Positions 49,066 through 62,100 of a stretch of 64,000 nt of DNA are shown here, in pieces. The notes beneath the pieces were generated by a model. It was given only the letters and a program-made list of their open reading frames with translations. It was not told where the DNA came from and did no database searches. This stretch comes from Datnioides undecimradiatus (taxonomy: Eukaryota > Chordata > Actinopteri > Lobotiformes > Datnioididae): positions 9,128,287-9,192,286 of the forward strand of contig WARS01000033.1 of the NCBI GenBank assembly GCA_008933995.1. Direction: 5' to 3'. Numbering within the stretch: position 1 is the stretch's first letter; the number at the start of each line of letters is the position of its first letter. A program made the position numbers and the translations under genes.

Positions 49066-50130
49066 ATGGCGCAAAACGCAAGAAGAAAGTCACGTTTATT
49101 TCAGCAAAAACTCAGTAGGGAAACAGTGTCGGCAGGCAGAAAAGAACCTGAATGCAGATCCAAGCGCGCGGATACGGACACATTAACCCCACCAGACCGT
49201 GACGCCGGAAAAACACTGCTGTCAAACGAAACGCCTTGCTCATCGAGGAGTTGTTAAACGCTGACTGCCGTGTGGGCGACAGCGGCTCTTTTTCTGCCTG
49301 CGCCACAATCTCAGAAACAGCCAGGGAGCTGTGCAAAGCTGTGTCCGTGTCGCTGGGACTGGCCATGGAGTCCAACGACACGAGCGACATCGACGCTGCT
49401 CTCCCCCCGTGTGCTGCAAATGAACATATGCGTGGAGAGTATTTAGTGGGAGTTGGAGCCGTGCCTATGAACTGTCCCGGAGCCCAGGCTGCTGTCACCG
49501 AATACAAGTGCCCCGGCCAAGATGAGCGGACCCTGCACGGCCAGAAGCAACTGGTGGGGAAATGTTCAAAAGTTCGAGAGACTGCCGCGCGTCTGCAACA
49601 CCTCACCTCCGCCCCGGACATCTGATGTACCAAACTTCACATTGTGCAAGGCTGATGACATAACTGCAGGAGATAGATCATCTGGACACAGCGCGTGCTG
49701 CTGCCTCTTGTATATGCCCAATCCTCCGCGCGCCAGGTAATTTGGCACACTTCGGCCGAACAGCTACCCAGAGAGACCGTGCGTTTACAAACCCCGGACG
49801 AAGCGAGGGACTTCGGGAAGCCATGGACAACAAGTTCAGTGATTATCGAGTCCGGACAATGCAGCGTCAAAATCCGTCTGAGGATCTGCAGGGCGCTGGG
49901 GCAGTAATTATACGTTTAATGAGAAGTACAACTCTCAGTTTTGGGGCTCGAGGCACTGCATGGACGCGCGCAGTGCAGGAGCCAACAGCGCGTTATGTAA
50001 TCCATACGAAATAAGCATTATGCGTCCTGAGCAGTACCTGGCGGGATACTGCAATACCGCCTATCAACCTCCAGCTACGTGAAGACTGAAGTCAAGCGAA
50101 TGAAAGCGATGTTGCCCACAATGACACCAG
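49066..50130 (+). CDS. ar: ar exon 1, N-terminal domain (reading frame disrupted)
   Basis: AR identity rests on [20 protein letters not shown] (compare [20 protein letters not shown] in human) and on the end of the exon. No single frame is open. The apparent order is frame 1 (49066 to about 49240), frame 3 (to about 49620), frame 1 (to about 49738), frame 2 (to about 49900, perhaps with frame 3 first), frame 1 (49903 to about 50070), frame 3 (SSYVKTEV, to about 50092) and frame 2 to the end. Only the last frame gives the phase that exon 2 needs. Each change fits a single-base gain or loss. The ATG at 49066 has A at -3 and G at +4, but the true start is not certain. Donor GTAAGG follows 50130. 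Sequence error and real decay are both possible. Confidence 0.85.
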
Positions 50131-53100
50131 GTAAGGTTTTTTAATAATAATAATAGCCGTAATAATATTAATAATACATACTGTATAATGTAATAAAAAT
50201 AAGAGTTACTGCAACAAGAAATTCGCGAGCCTGCTTTAATGCTACATGTCTTAAATCTGACCGCAGTCTGACCTTAACGTGACCCCTTGTGCTTTGGGAT
50301 GACTCCCTCATACTAATGATTTTACGTTAAATGCAGATTGACCATTTTATAACAGCAAAATGCCACACACACTAACAGATAATATTTAATCCTATTCATG
50401 CTGTATTTATTTAACTACTTATAATTCAATGCCTTTTGCCTTTTTAGTGACTAAAGCCACATTAATTCTACTATTTTTTCAGTTAGAAACCAAATGTCAA
50501 GAATGAAAATAAAAAATCATTTTCATCACATTTTCTCGTGCATAGTTAGGGTGTATTTAGGACAATATCAAGCTACTTTGATTAAATGCACTGGGAAACA
50601 GTAGCTCGTCAGACTGCTAATGTAATGCATTTATGCATTTTTATATTAATTTCAGAATATCCTGTGCTAGTTGTTTACAAATGTACAAGATTCAAGATTT
50701 GATCTTTTTCTCTTTAGAATATAACTAAGTTTTAAAATGAAGCTCCGTGAGATTATTTGAGAGTGGAATCAAAATACATTTTCCATATACATGTTCCTTT
50801 ACTTTGAATCATTTCCTGTTATGAAGACAGGGCTTATTCATGTAATATGCAATATCTGTAAGATTTGTTTCTCATTTAACCCACAAAGTTCTACTCGTGA
50901 ACTTTTTCCGCCATAACATGCATTTTTTGGCCTCCATCATCAAACCTTATTAAATGAGAGTCTCAGTGTTTTTGTCTTGTTCACCTGCTCCTGCTTTATC
51001 CATGTTAATGTGACTTGGCGTGTGTTTGACCCTGTTCTTCTTTCATTTGGGCTAACTGCATCTGAATGCATCGGATGAAAAAACATGCACCACTGAAATG
51101 TGTTCTTTGTCTTCACTTTTCACTCTTTTATTTTCTTAAAAATGTTGACCAGTATAATTTAATAGTGGAATTAACGATGTGACTACAATGATACTCTCTG
51201 GATTGAATAACAGCAATATAATGTTTGAACTCTGTTTTTTTAAATTAGTCTGTCAAATTGTATGCATTAGTTTATTTTATTTGTGTCTCCAAGGTTTTAA
51301 ATATTTTTTACAAAATGTTTGTATCCTAAATATTACTGACAGCATTTTAAACTTTATATTTACACCTGCATGATTATTCTATAATACAAGGTACCAGCTA
51401 TTGTACACCAGACAGAAGTGTCATGCCGCTGGCGTCATTGTGCCTTCCTATTACGGCTGTCTGAGATTTCACTGGGCTGGTGAATGATTGAGTACTCTGA
51501 CACCGATGTCTTAGTACACTAAGACCTTTAACAGCTTGTACAGTGAACTACTGAACCAGAAACATCTAAGCCAGGCACAGAAAGAAAGCAGATATCTGTG
51601 GTGTTCCTTTGAAAGGCTGTTCTTTAATGTCTGCAGAGAAACATGTGGAGGTTTAGCAGCGTTATGTTCCTGATGTTTGACCGAACTTCATCTGCTCAAA
51701 AAGACAGGTCCCCCAAACAAACTTTTGATGGCAAAGCATACTGATGTTGTTTTATTCTTATGGTAATTTGTCTTTATTTAATATTTTTTACTGGCAGCAG
51801 CGACGAAACTAGAGAGAGAGATGGTTGATCTGTGGCACTGCAGACCTCAGAAACTATGGAGTTCATGGGGTTTTATGGTGTTATGCTGTTTGGACTTGTA
51901 AGGTCAGCAGGATGTCTACACGTGCATAAAGACCCTGCTGGAGCAGAGGGAGATCAGTTCCTCTCATTTATCAAGTCCAGGATTCTGTGAAAAGCATTTC
52001 CAGAAGCAGGTCTATTGATTATCTGGACAAGGCCACTGATTGAAACCCGTTTGGGTTCTGATCAGGCCCTGCTCCAGGTTTTACTCAAGCCGAAGTTATC
52101 AAAGCAAGATGCGTCTAAACATTTTTCCAGTTAGAACCTGTTTTAACTGGTGAAACACAACTCATCACAGCATCAACATGATTCATGATATTTGCAGGGT
52201 GTAAGCTACTAAAAGACTTTAAAGACAAATGAATGCCTCGACATTATTTTATAATAAGAGAACAATTGCCTTAGTTTGAAGCTTCTCCATATTGAAAAAA
52301 TCTTAGGTTCCAGTTAGAAAATGAGCTGACACAGGGATCCTCTTTAAATGATTGTAGAAGTAAAAAAGCATTTTCCTGTAAATACACGCTCCATTCATTC
52401 CAACTGGCAGCTGCAGTGATCTGCTGCTCACTTGCAACAAACTGACCTCAGAAAAGCTGAACCTTTTCCTGTCACCAAAAATGATAAATATCTATCATTC
52501 TACCATGAAAAGAGAAAACATTATTGTGTTTTATCATTTTTATTACATGTGGCAGTGAACCTGCACAGCTGAGGATACAAGGCATGTCTGTTATGTGTGT
52601 AGTTAGTTTCTATTCAATCTGGGTCTATGTCTGACATCGGCAATATGTATCTCTCACAGATAAGCACAGGACTTAACTGAACATTTTCCTTTTGAAAACA
52701 TTAAGGATAGTTAATTCTATGATCTTATGTAAAGATGCAGTTAAGTTTGTTTTCTTCAAAGTAGCTGTTTTGGGCTCCTTCATAAACATTCCTTTGTTTA
52801 TAGTTTCCTGCACTTTGCAGCAGTAAAGACACCAGGATAAGCAATGATATGTCATTTCCTTGAATTGTTCCATGAAAAGAGATTTTTATTTGTTTGCCTT
52901 GGTGGTTTAAGCTGTACCTAAACCTTTTATTTTAGGCATCAAGCAAACAGACATAGATTCTTTGTAAGAATTTCACATTTTAATTAATATTTAGCAAGAG
53001 CAGAGTGAGATGTGAACTCATTATGCTTCAGATCTGGAAAGCTCTATCCGTGTTAGCAGTGTAGTCCAATGTCAGAAATGGAGTGGGAACAAAGCACTTA

Positions 53101-56100
53101 CAGGACATTCAAACAGTGGGTGCAAGTACACTGAGAGAAATGTATGGCACAATCTATTTACTGTGTGATACACTGTCATGCTTATGGCCATTTGCAAGTC
53201 CTCTGAATAGAAGAGAGGATCTGCACAATAATAAACTGTGGTGTAAGCTTGAACGAATAACCATGCACACAGTGAAAAGGCCAAACAAATTAAAACAAAC
53301 TGCAAATAAACTGAAACAACTTAGTGCAGGAAATAAGGTATTTCAAACGCTTCACTAATATTTATCATTATAATGATCATGGATGTGGTCCATATAGCAA
53401 TATAAAGAAAAAATAGCAAATGCACCATGCTACACTTTATAAACTTTTGCTATATTTAGAAAACATTAAAACGCTCTAATGCATTATTTGTTTTGTTTTG
53501 GGGTTTTTTTTACGTTAGAACACTGTGCATATGTTTCATTAAAAATGGTTCAGTAAGGTGTAATGCGAAGTAAGCATTTTCTGTGTAGAATTACGAGTGA
53601 ATATACATATTTCTGTAAGTATTACATTTTATCTTATGCATCTCAGCATCTTAGCTTATTCAGGTGATATAATTGCTCTTTCAGTGTATTCCTAATTGGA
53701 TCATTGGAAGATGAATTAATACTTATTATGATTAATTATATTATTATTATTATTATTTTCAAATAAGTTGGAAAGTTGAATTTCTATAAATTCATTAAGC
53801 CCCAACAGACGATGAGACATCGCATTCAAAAAGTGCCGTTAAGGTAACACAAACACAGTGTAGTCACACCACGTCCAAGTTACTCTACTGTTAAAACTCC
53901 ACCAGAATCTTTCATCCCAGCATGCTTGTAAAACCACATCCAGGTCACAGGATGGGTTACTCATTCTCTGCACACATAAAAACCACACTACACAAACTGT
54001 CATTTGATACCAAGCAACCTGGAATGAAAGTAATAACAACACACACTGAAAGTCAGTATATCTCACAGGCTGATTTAAAGCTTTAATTACAGTATTTTTA
54101 TGCATGATCTTTTTTACTGCTCTCTGATCTGCTGAATGAGAGATTGTGCTTTTGTTAAGATCAACGGATGAAACAATGACACGTGAATATACAGTAAGTC
54201 TGGACACTGTACACACAAAGTATAGCCAGACTTCACATAGCAATGTGCTGCATGCTTTCACAGTGAACCTAAGTGTAATGGAACATCTTTTATGCATTCA
54301 CAAACAATAATAGTAATAAAAACAATCCAGGTGACAATGGGTTTCTAAAATTTCTAAAATCAAAACATAAAACTAAGGCCAAAGTAAGCCTATAGTGAGA
54401 AGCTGCAGCAAGAAGTCATTAATTCATAATTTATTAATAATATACAGAAGATTAAGTCTGGTTTTAAAAAAAGGGAACCAACATCCTAACATCTGAACTA
54501 CATTACTTCATTAAACTACATTCTTGTATTCACAGCCTTGATGTCTGATCTCACACACCTCCATGTGTTGTCAGTCTCAGGAAATTGAAATATCAGGTTA
54601 TAGTGTAATTAAACTTCCTGAACGAGGAGGTCAGTCTATTGTTTTATTGTCTTATTCTGAGAAATACTTCAGACTAGATGTACGGCATAAATAATTTTAA
54701 TTATTGTTTTTCAGTTTCTCTATTCATGTGAAATCTTTTGTCGCCTAAATCAGGGCACAGTGGAAGTTTTTTCAGCTGAGCTTCATCCTTGTCTCTTTAC
54801 AGCGAACCTTGATATCTAAGTTGCACGTCACTGAGGCAACGTTGTGTCTGAGCCTTTTCCAATCTCCCAGTGTTCAAGGCTGAAGCTGAGCGCTCATTGT
54901 GCCCCCTTACCCCAAACCGCTTGGCCGCGGTGTTGGCGCTCAAGTCTTTCCCACACCATCCTCAGTCATCACACTCTCTGCCCTCCTTAAATCACTGGCT
55001 GAGAGGCCTTGGCACGGTTCTGGGGAATGAACAGTAACTGCCTTGTGGCTACAGTTTGGACAGTGTCTAACAAGTAAAAAGCAATTATGGACTTGGCGGT
55101 AAATTAATTCAAGGCTAAGCTTTATTCATCCATAGGCTATTAATTTCACAGCATTATACAAATACACAGGGTAAAACATGTTGAAAACAAGTGAATTATG
55201 ATTAGATTTGTATACCAAGCTGATACCAAAGGTGTAAAACACAAGATGTGGCGTGTCATAATGACTCATCCTTCTGGGATGGAATCAAATGGCAGCCATT
55301 TTACATGAGTCCAGTTTTATACTTGCTGTAATTGGAAACACATGATGAAATAGACTTGTGGTGTCTCTCAATTTCTTGTGTTTTTCTACTAAAACAGCAG
55401 TTTTTATTCAGAGTAATGAGAGAAAGAGAAAGTAGTTAGTAAAACACAACTGTGCCCTAATCCAAAAAACAACCATTACAGTGGGATTTTGATGATTTTA
55501 GCTCCAGGAGAACCAATCATTGATTATTTCTCACAATTATGCATTGATATTATATTTTTACAACTCAACATGCCCAAACTTTGCAAATTAAGAAATAACC
55601 TTTCTGTGGAAATCCTAAACAGATTCAGTATTATGGTCTACATGGCAGGAAATTTCAATTAAGACAAAAGAGAAACACCTGCTTTAACATCCAAACACAT
55701 TTATACATGTTACTTAAAACATGTTTCACTCTCTCTCTCTCACACACACATAGGTTCTAATAAAGAAGTTACAATGATAATAAAGATATACCAAAGCAAC
55801 CAACAATCAAGTGTCAGGGAGACAATTTGAAGGCGTTGATGGCTAATATATTTCCTATTTCATGTGTTTAACTGCAGGTTTGAGACTGGCAGAGAACACA
55901 TGTTCCCCATGGAGTTCTTCTTCCCACCACAGAGGATGTGCCTGATCTGTTCAGATGAGGCATCTGGCTGCCATTATGGTGCCCTCACCTGTGGCAGCTG
56001 CAAGGTTTTCTTCAAAAGAGCTGCAGAAGGTAAATCCTAAAGGATCCAGTTTGATGGCACATACAGTCACACCTGAGCTTTATATGCATCTGGGCAGGTG

Positions 56101-59100
56101 ACTGTCCCAATCTCAAAATGGAGAATATCTCAAATTTAGCAGAAATGTCCACTTGGACTGAAGGATGAACTGATTAGCTCTCTGGGGTCAAAGGTCACCG
56201 TGACCTCACCAAACACATTTTTGACCACAACTGAAGAATTAATATTTAATCAACTTTACACAAGTGCCTAACAGGTTAAAATTAAGAAGTGGTGACATTT
56301 TATATCCAGAAGGTCAAAGGTCAAACTTCACAGTGACTCCATAATGTTATGAAACCAAACATTTTGTGACTGTTATTCAGTGTCATAACTCAGGAACAAA
56401 AGGGCAGATTTGGTCAAATACTGAACTGGTGAAACTAATCTGGAAAGCAAATTCACATTTTAGAATTTTCAGCTGCTTTGGAGAAGCATACATATTTGAA
56501 GCACTGTATCCACCAGCAGCTTGTTAGTTTTGTTGATACTGAACTTCAGGTGATTGTTGTCGCTCCATGTGATGAAGCTCAGGAGATGAATATTCTCTAA
56601 GTGAAGACAGCAGTGACCATTTTCATACATGTCAGCATAGTAAACATCTTGGATCCCCTCAAAGTCCTTGCTAAATGTATATTATGACATACAGGGGTGT
56701 AAACTGCAACTTGATTGGCTGTTGGAGGGAAACAACTGCAAAATGTTGTTGTAGTTTTTTTATTTTACTGACAAGATTCAGGTAAACTCATTGCCTTTTA
56801 TTTCAGTTGGAGTGATTTCTGCAGGTTGTGTACAAATAGTGTTTTAGATTTTCAATCATTCAAGAGATCATCAACAACAGTTAACCTCCATTTTCTCATG
56901 CAGGCAAACAGAAATACCTGTGTGCAAGCAAAAATGACTGCACTATTGATAAGCTAAGAAGAAAGAACTGTCCGTCATGTCGGCTGAGGAAGTGTTTTGA
57001 AGCCGGAATGACTCTTGGAGGTAGGCGGGATTAATTTACTAAAATTTGCTTTTAAAAGGAAACATTATCATTCATTACATTGTACTGCTGTGGTTTTTAA
57101 TGAATATTTAATTAGCAATACTTAGCAATCATCATCAATCATCATTTTACTGCAGACATAAGATGTGCATAGAATGAATATGCATTTAATACAAGTACGT
57201 TTGTGCAGTATGGACTATGATAAATATGGCATACTTTATGAGCAAAGCACACTACTGAAAAAGTGAAGTCCTAAAAGTGAAACTATTAATGGTTTCCCAA
57301 GACCAAGTACTTTATTCTCTCTACACTGCACATCTTAGCTGGCTCTCTTCAATTGCAGCATCATCACAATAGGGGATGTTACTGATAATCAAGCCCCTGA
57401 CTGAGCTGCCATGCAATTTAGACCTATTCCATTCACTTCTCCTTACTGTCACCCAGACCTGTTCGTCATATTAGGCTGTAAAGATTGACATGTAGTGGAC
57501 TAATTTTAGTCCTGTGTTCAATTTTCACTCTCTTCCATTTTCTCATTCTGGTAACGGTGAAAATTGTACTGGGAGCACAAAGCTGACATGAGACATGTGA
57601 ATTAAAGCAGCAGACATGCTGGCAATTTTGCCACCAGTCACTGACAAACCCATGGAGGTAAAATGTGATCTAATGCTGTAATTTTAAGTAAGACGGCACA
57701 CCTTTTCTAGTTGTGGCTAAAAAGAGCCCACTTTCACTTATGTTCTCACCCAAAATGTGTAATTCACTCGCGGCATTTCACAGGAAAATTTATGACAATG
57801 ATTTGTGGAAGTGGAAGCAGAAAAAATTAGACATTTGGTTTATTATCCCATGGGATTTTTACCAAAAATTCTCTAGAGATGAGTTATAAAACACTGAAAG
57901 AGAAAAAAGTTTCTAGACCCGCTAATTAAATTTTGCAAATGTATTGGCGGTTATATCAGTTACATTATAAACTTTATATTGTTAAGATCTGTTATTTGTT
58001 TCTCTCCTTGTGGTGTGGAAGGTCTCAAGAGAAGAGAAGAAATCTATAAATCTTGCATTTGTTGAGTTTGACATCTGTTCAAGACCAAAAAGCATATTTA
58101 TTATAAATTGCCTGAGGGTTTCATTTTTATAATTTGAATTCCACATTATTCCTGGAATCTTAATTGCATCCACAAATAGAAGCTGAGCAGGGAGGTTAAT
58201 CTTGCCAAACCATGACAGCAGGCTCATTTTGCAGCAACCTGGAGGAAGCTTGCTGCACATCTGCACTTCAGCTTCTTATTGATTGATTTTATCCTGCTGC
58301 CTATCACACAAAACATTTTTAGAGTTTATAATCTCAACCCTGATTACCCTGATTTCCTCAAGCTGGATGCTTTTTTCATGAAGCTTCCAGAACAAATCGT
58401 GTAACCCAAAGTACACGAGAGCCACTTCAACTACCATTTCACTAATGTTAAGCTTTAATTTAATGATCTACACACGCTTCCTAGTGGAAAAAGGCAGTGC
58501 AGTGATGCAGAATTGTCCTGGTGTCATTCCACTGCTAGTTTAAATAAATTACTCATTCTGTGCTTAAAATTCATTTCATGAAATGAACTTGAATGAATGA
58601 TCGTAGGTTTTCAACTCTGCAGACATTAAACTCTTAGACTCTGCAGTGGATAATTTTATGTGGACTTGGTTTTGACCCCTTTGGTACTGAACAGGCTTTA
58701 TCAGAAAAAAAGGTTGAGTGGCTGTTACACTATGACTCACTTTCATTGTAGGGCAGTGTTTCCAGATTGTTGTTTGGGCGTAGAGCTGCAATTTTCAGTT
58801 CATCCGTAGCACCCCAAATGCCCTCCGGCCCAGACAGACCCTCTGACATCTCCTGGGGGATCTCAAGGTGTTCTCAAACCAATTTGGAGCTTAAAATCCT
58901 TCAGCATGTCCTCATCTGCTCTGATGTCTTCTCCTAATTGCTTGTTCAAAGAAAGGGAGATAGTTGACTCATTCGTAACAAGATCAAAATGTGTTAATAA
59001 TATGAAATAATAAAATCTGAGGTAATATTAGAGAAAACATTAATATGAAAGAAAGCGTAACATGTTAGTAATAACACAATAATAATGGTTAATTGTAGGG

Positions 59101-62100
59101 CAGGGCTACAGATGATGAACATTGTCATTTAAACAATCTATTAATCTATTATGTTGTTTATAAAAATGTGTAAATGTTTGAGTCCAAAGGGAAAAGGTTG
59201 ATTTTTTTCTTAGAAAAGGGTCGAACAATAAATTAATCGTCAACGTATTTTGCCAATTTAGTTCTGTTAATCGACAAATGTATTAATTATTAAGAGTATT
59301 AACAGGCTTGCAATATGATAATAACTGATGATAATAATATTCTATTATTAATAATGGAGCAATGTTGGTGTAAAATCTTTGAAATTACGCCATAATAATC
59401 AGGATAATATTACAAGGTAATATAAGTAATTATTTTAATTACTGGTAAATAAAGCTGAAGTTACTTTAAAGTAATACTGTCTAAACTCTACTTCAGATTA
59501 TCACACAACAGTACAGTGGTTTTGATGGAATAACAATAAATTGTGGCTGAAAGATAAAGAATCAGCTGTTTGATTGTATGTGTACAAATACTTGACTGAT
59601 GAAGATTATTCTGATTCTGATAACTAAGTGTTTTTTTTGCATTCCCAGCTCTGATTTAGTTTAATATATAGAAACTTAACTCATATTTTCCAGTAGTGAG
59701 CCTTACCCTTCGAACTTTTATCAATTATATAACCATAAAACTGAGAAGAAAGAGCTGTTTTTTTTGTTTTTTGCATTTTGTGGCCCTTAGTCATGAGGAT
59801 TTTATTAAAATAGTCATATGTAATGTTTCAACATCATTTAATTATTAGCAAGTGTGTTTTTTTTATACAGAGCTCTAAGGTAAGGCACCACCCACTATAT
59901 CATCCATTAGAGTTCTTTTAGGTTTGCTATGTCACAATTATCAAAATAATTTGTATTGGGAAACTTGAGCATTTATCTGGAGTGAACCTGACGGGTTAAC
60001 TACTGGACAACTAGTGTGTAATGGAAGGACTGTTTAAGTGACAGGTGACTTTGTGGACTTGCCTTTGTGTCAGACTCTCTCCCTCATACCGCTTCAGAAA
60101 CACACAAAACTGACACCGGTGAGCTAATGATGTAATGACATCTACAACCTGGACACCAAAGTGGCACACATTACAAAAAGGCTTTTCAAGAGGAAAGGAA
60201 AAATTGTTAGACTGAAAAGAGAGTTGCGATAAAGGCTGTGATTATAATGATGATGAGACGGGTAATGACACAGAAGGAAGTGGACAAAAAATGTGCATTG
60301 AGCAGAAAATGTCCAATAAATTTTACATGCACAATTTGATTTGAGTGAAAATGGGCTTGTAATGGATAAGTCTGCAGCTCAGTCACTGTGAGTCTGTTTC
60401 AGCCAGAGACGGTGTTTGATACTGATGCCACAGCTCAGTGTACAGGTCAGCCAACATAGACTTTGTCCCACTGAATGAAATCTATGAGTGCAACAAAGGC
60501 TGTGCTTGAATTCATTGTTTGGAGCTCAACCTCCTGTTTATATTGGCTTCAACTCAAGCATGGTGATCTTAAGGTTAGCTTAACCTAACCTATTTACACT
60601 GTACTCTGCAAAGATCAGAGGGCTGCCTGTGTGACAATTGAGAATCCCAGGAAAGAATTTTTAATTAACTATTTTTACTTGAAATGTTTGTTATTGGATC
60701 AGACATGGAATTGTGAGACTTGCAAATCATCGCTCTTATATAATTTGTAATTTGCTTTCAACTCTGCTGCTTTTGAGACAGACTTAAGTCGGTGTCTATA
60801 ACTGGCAATTCAATATTTATTCAACTGAACTGACAAGCCAGGCTGCAGTTTTAATGAGACGTTCTCTACGCAGAAGCTGCAGGAGACAATAGCACGACAA
60901 TTAACAGTTAGTCTTAACAGTCGATCAACAGTGATGAAACAGATTCAGGTAATAACTCATCACCTCATATCTTAATTTGACATTTTTAAGCACTTAAAGC
61001 TAAAACAACTCACAAAATGAAAGAGATTACATTTTAAAATGCTAAACAAAGGCAACTGGACTTGAAGACGTTTCATTTCTTCTCCGAGAGGCAGCTCAGA
61101 CTGCTGACTGCCAAATCAGTAATCAATATATATTTCTGAGTCTAACAGGTCTCAAAAATCCCATGGAACAACTCTCTAGACAGATCACCCAGGCATAAAC
61201 AAAGCAATGCATAACATAAGCACATGGTACAACATAGGAGAGCCAACTCCTCAGGTCAGGAGTCAGCACAGTCCACATACATCTGAAGAACCAGTGAGAC
61301 TCAGGACAGGACAGGAAAGCTAGAAGTGAAAGTGAAAGAAGAGTGATGGAGGGGGATCTGCAACACCACTTATCACCCACTTACAATGCAAGTTGGTCAC
61401 GTTTGACCTCAGGGACTTTTGAGGTGCCAGTAAACCCCTGAAATTTTTAAATACAGAAGACTCCCCACCAGTCAGACAAAACTAAAGAGGCCTTTAACGT
61501 AAGAGGTGAAGCATCTTAAAGACCCACAAGCAAGTCCAGTTGCCTTTGCATAGTGTTTAAAATGGCATTGACCTGGATGACTGAGAATCTTCACAGATGA
61601 ATAACCTCACACCTATTTTAAAGACCTTGTTGTGTACCCCCTGGAACGCGTTTAAACTGGACTGGACAACAGAAATGTCTGTTCTTCAATGCACTCAGCA
61701 CATAGTCACCATCTGTCTTTGTCTGTCACTCACTCTCCAACACAGCTGTCATTTTAAATAACAAGTCTAGTTGAAGGTCAGCTCCTTACAGCTCGACTAT
61801 TTGTGGAAATAAAACAGTCAGTTATTGGATGCAGCGACTGGTTGGCAGTATTTAACCTGATACTTAAAGAACTGAAAGTATTTGGCAGCTGTTTAGCAGA
61901 ATGTAATTATCCTACTCTGATTGTATTGCTATGTACTGTACATGACAGTCTGCTCCACCAAATCAAAGACCTGCTCGAATTTAGTTTGTAAGTGCAGGTT
62001 GTCATATGAAGCAGCTGCCTCAGGAGTTTCAGCGTTTGGGGGGACAGAAATTGCAGCTTTGTTATTTGATTGATGGGGGACCCTTTTTTTTAACATACAG

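Larger units (their letters stand above)
56090..56425 (-). repeat. Dispersed teleost repeat rich in AGGTCA half-sites
   Basis: Blocks such as GCAGAAATGTCCACTTGGAC, GATGAACTGATTAG, AAAGGTCACCGTGACCTCAC and CAGAAGGTCAAAGGTCAAAC belong to a repeat I know from many fish genomes, here in the orientation opposite to how I usually see it. Strand and limits are approximate; the family name is not known to me. Confidence 0.55.
56030..56903 (+). other. ar: ar intron 2 (0.9 kb)
   Basis: The short intron between the two zinc-finger exons. About a third of it is an interspersed repeat (56090-56425) with nuclear-receptor binding motifs, listed separately. Confidence 0.85.

Noticed and set aside
49112..49633. 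173-codon minus-strand frame, the longest in the window
   Set aside because: It lies antisense to C+G-rich ar exon 1, where stops are rare; no family resemblance. It is a shadow of the real exon.
55890..55903. AGAACA-CA-TGTTCC in ar exon 2 as an androgen response element
   Set aside because: The half-sites are 2 bases apart instead of 3 and lie inside conserved coding sequence, so the match is explained by the codons.
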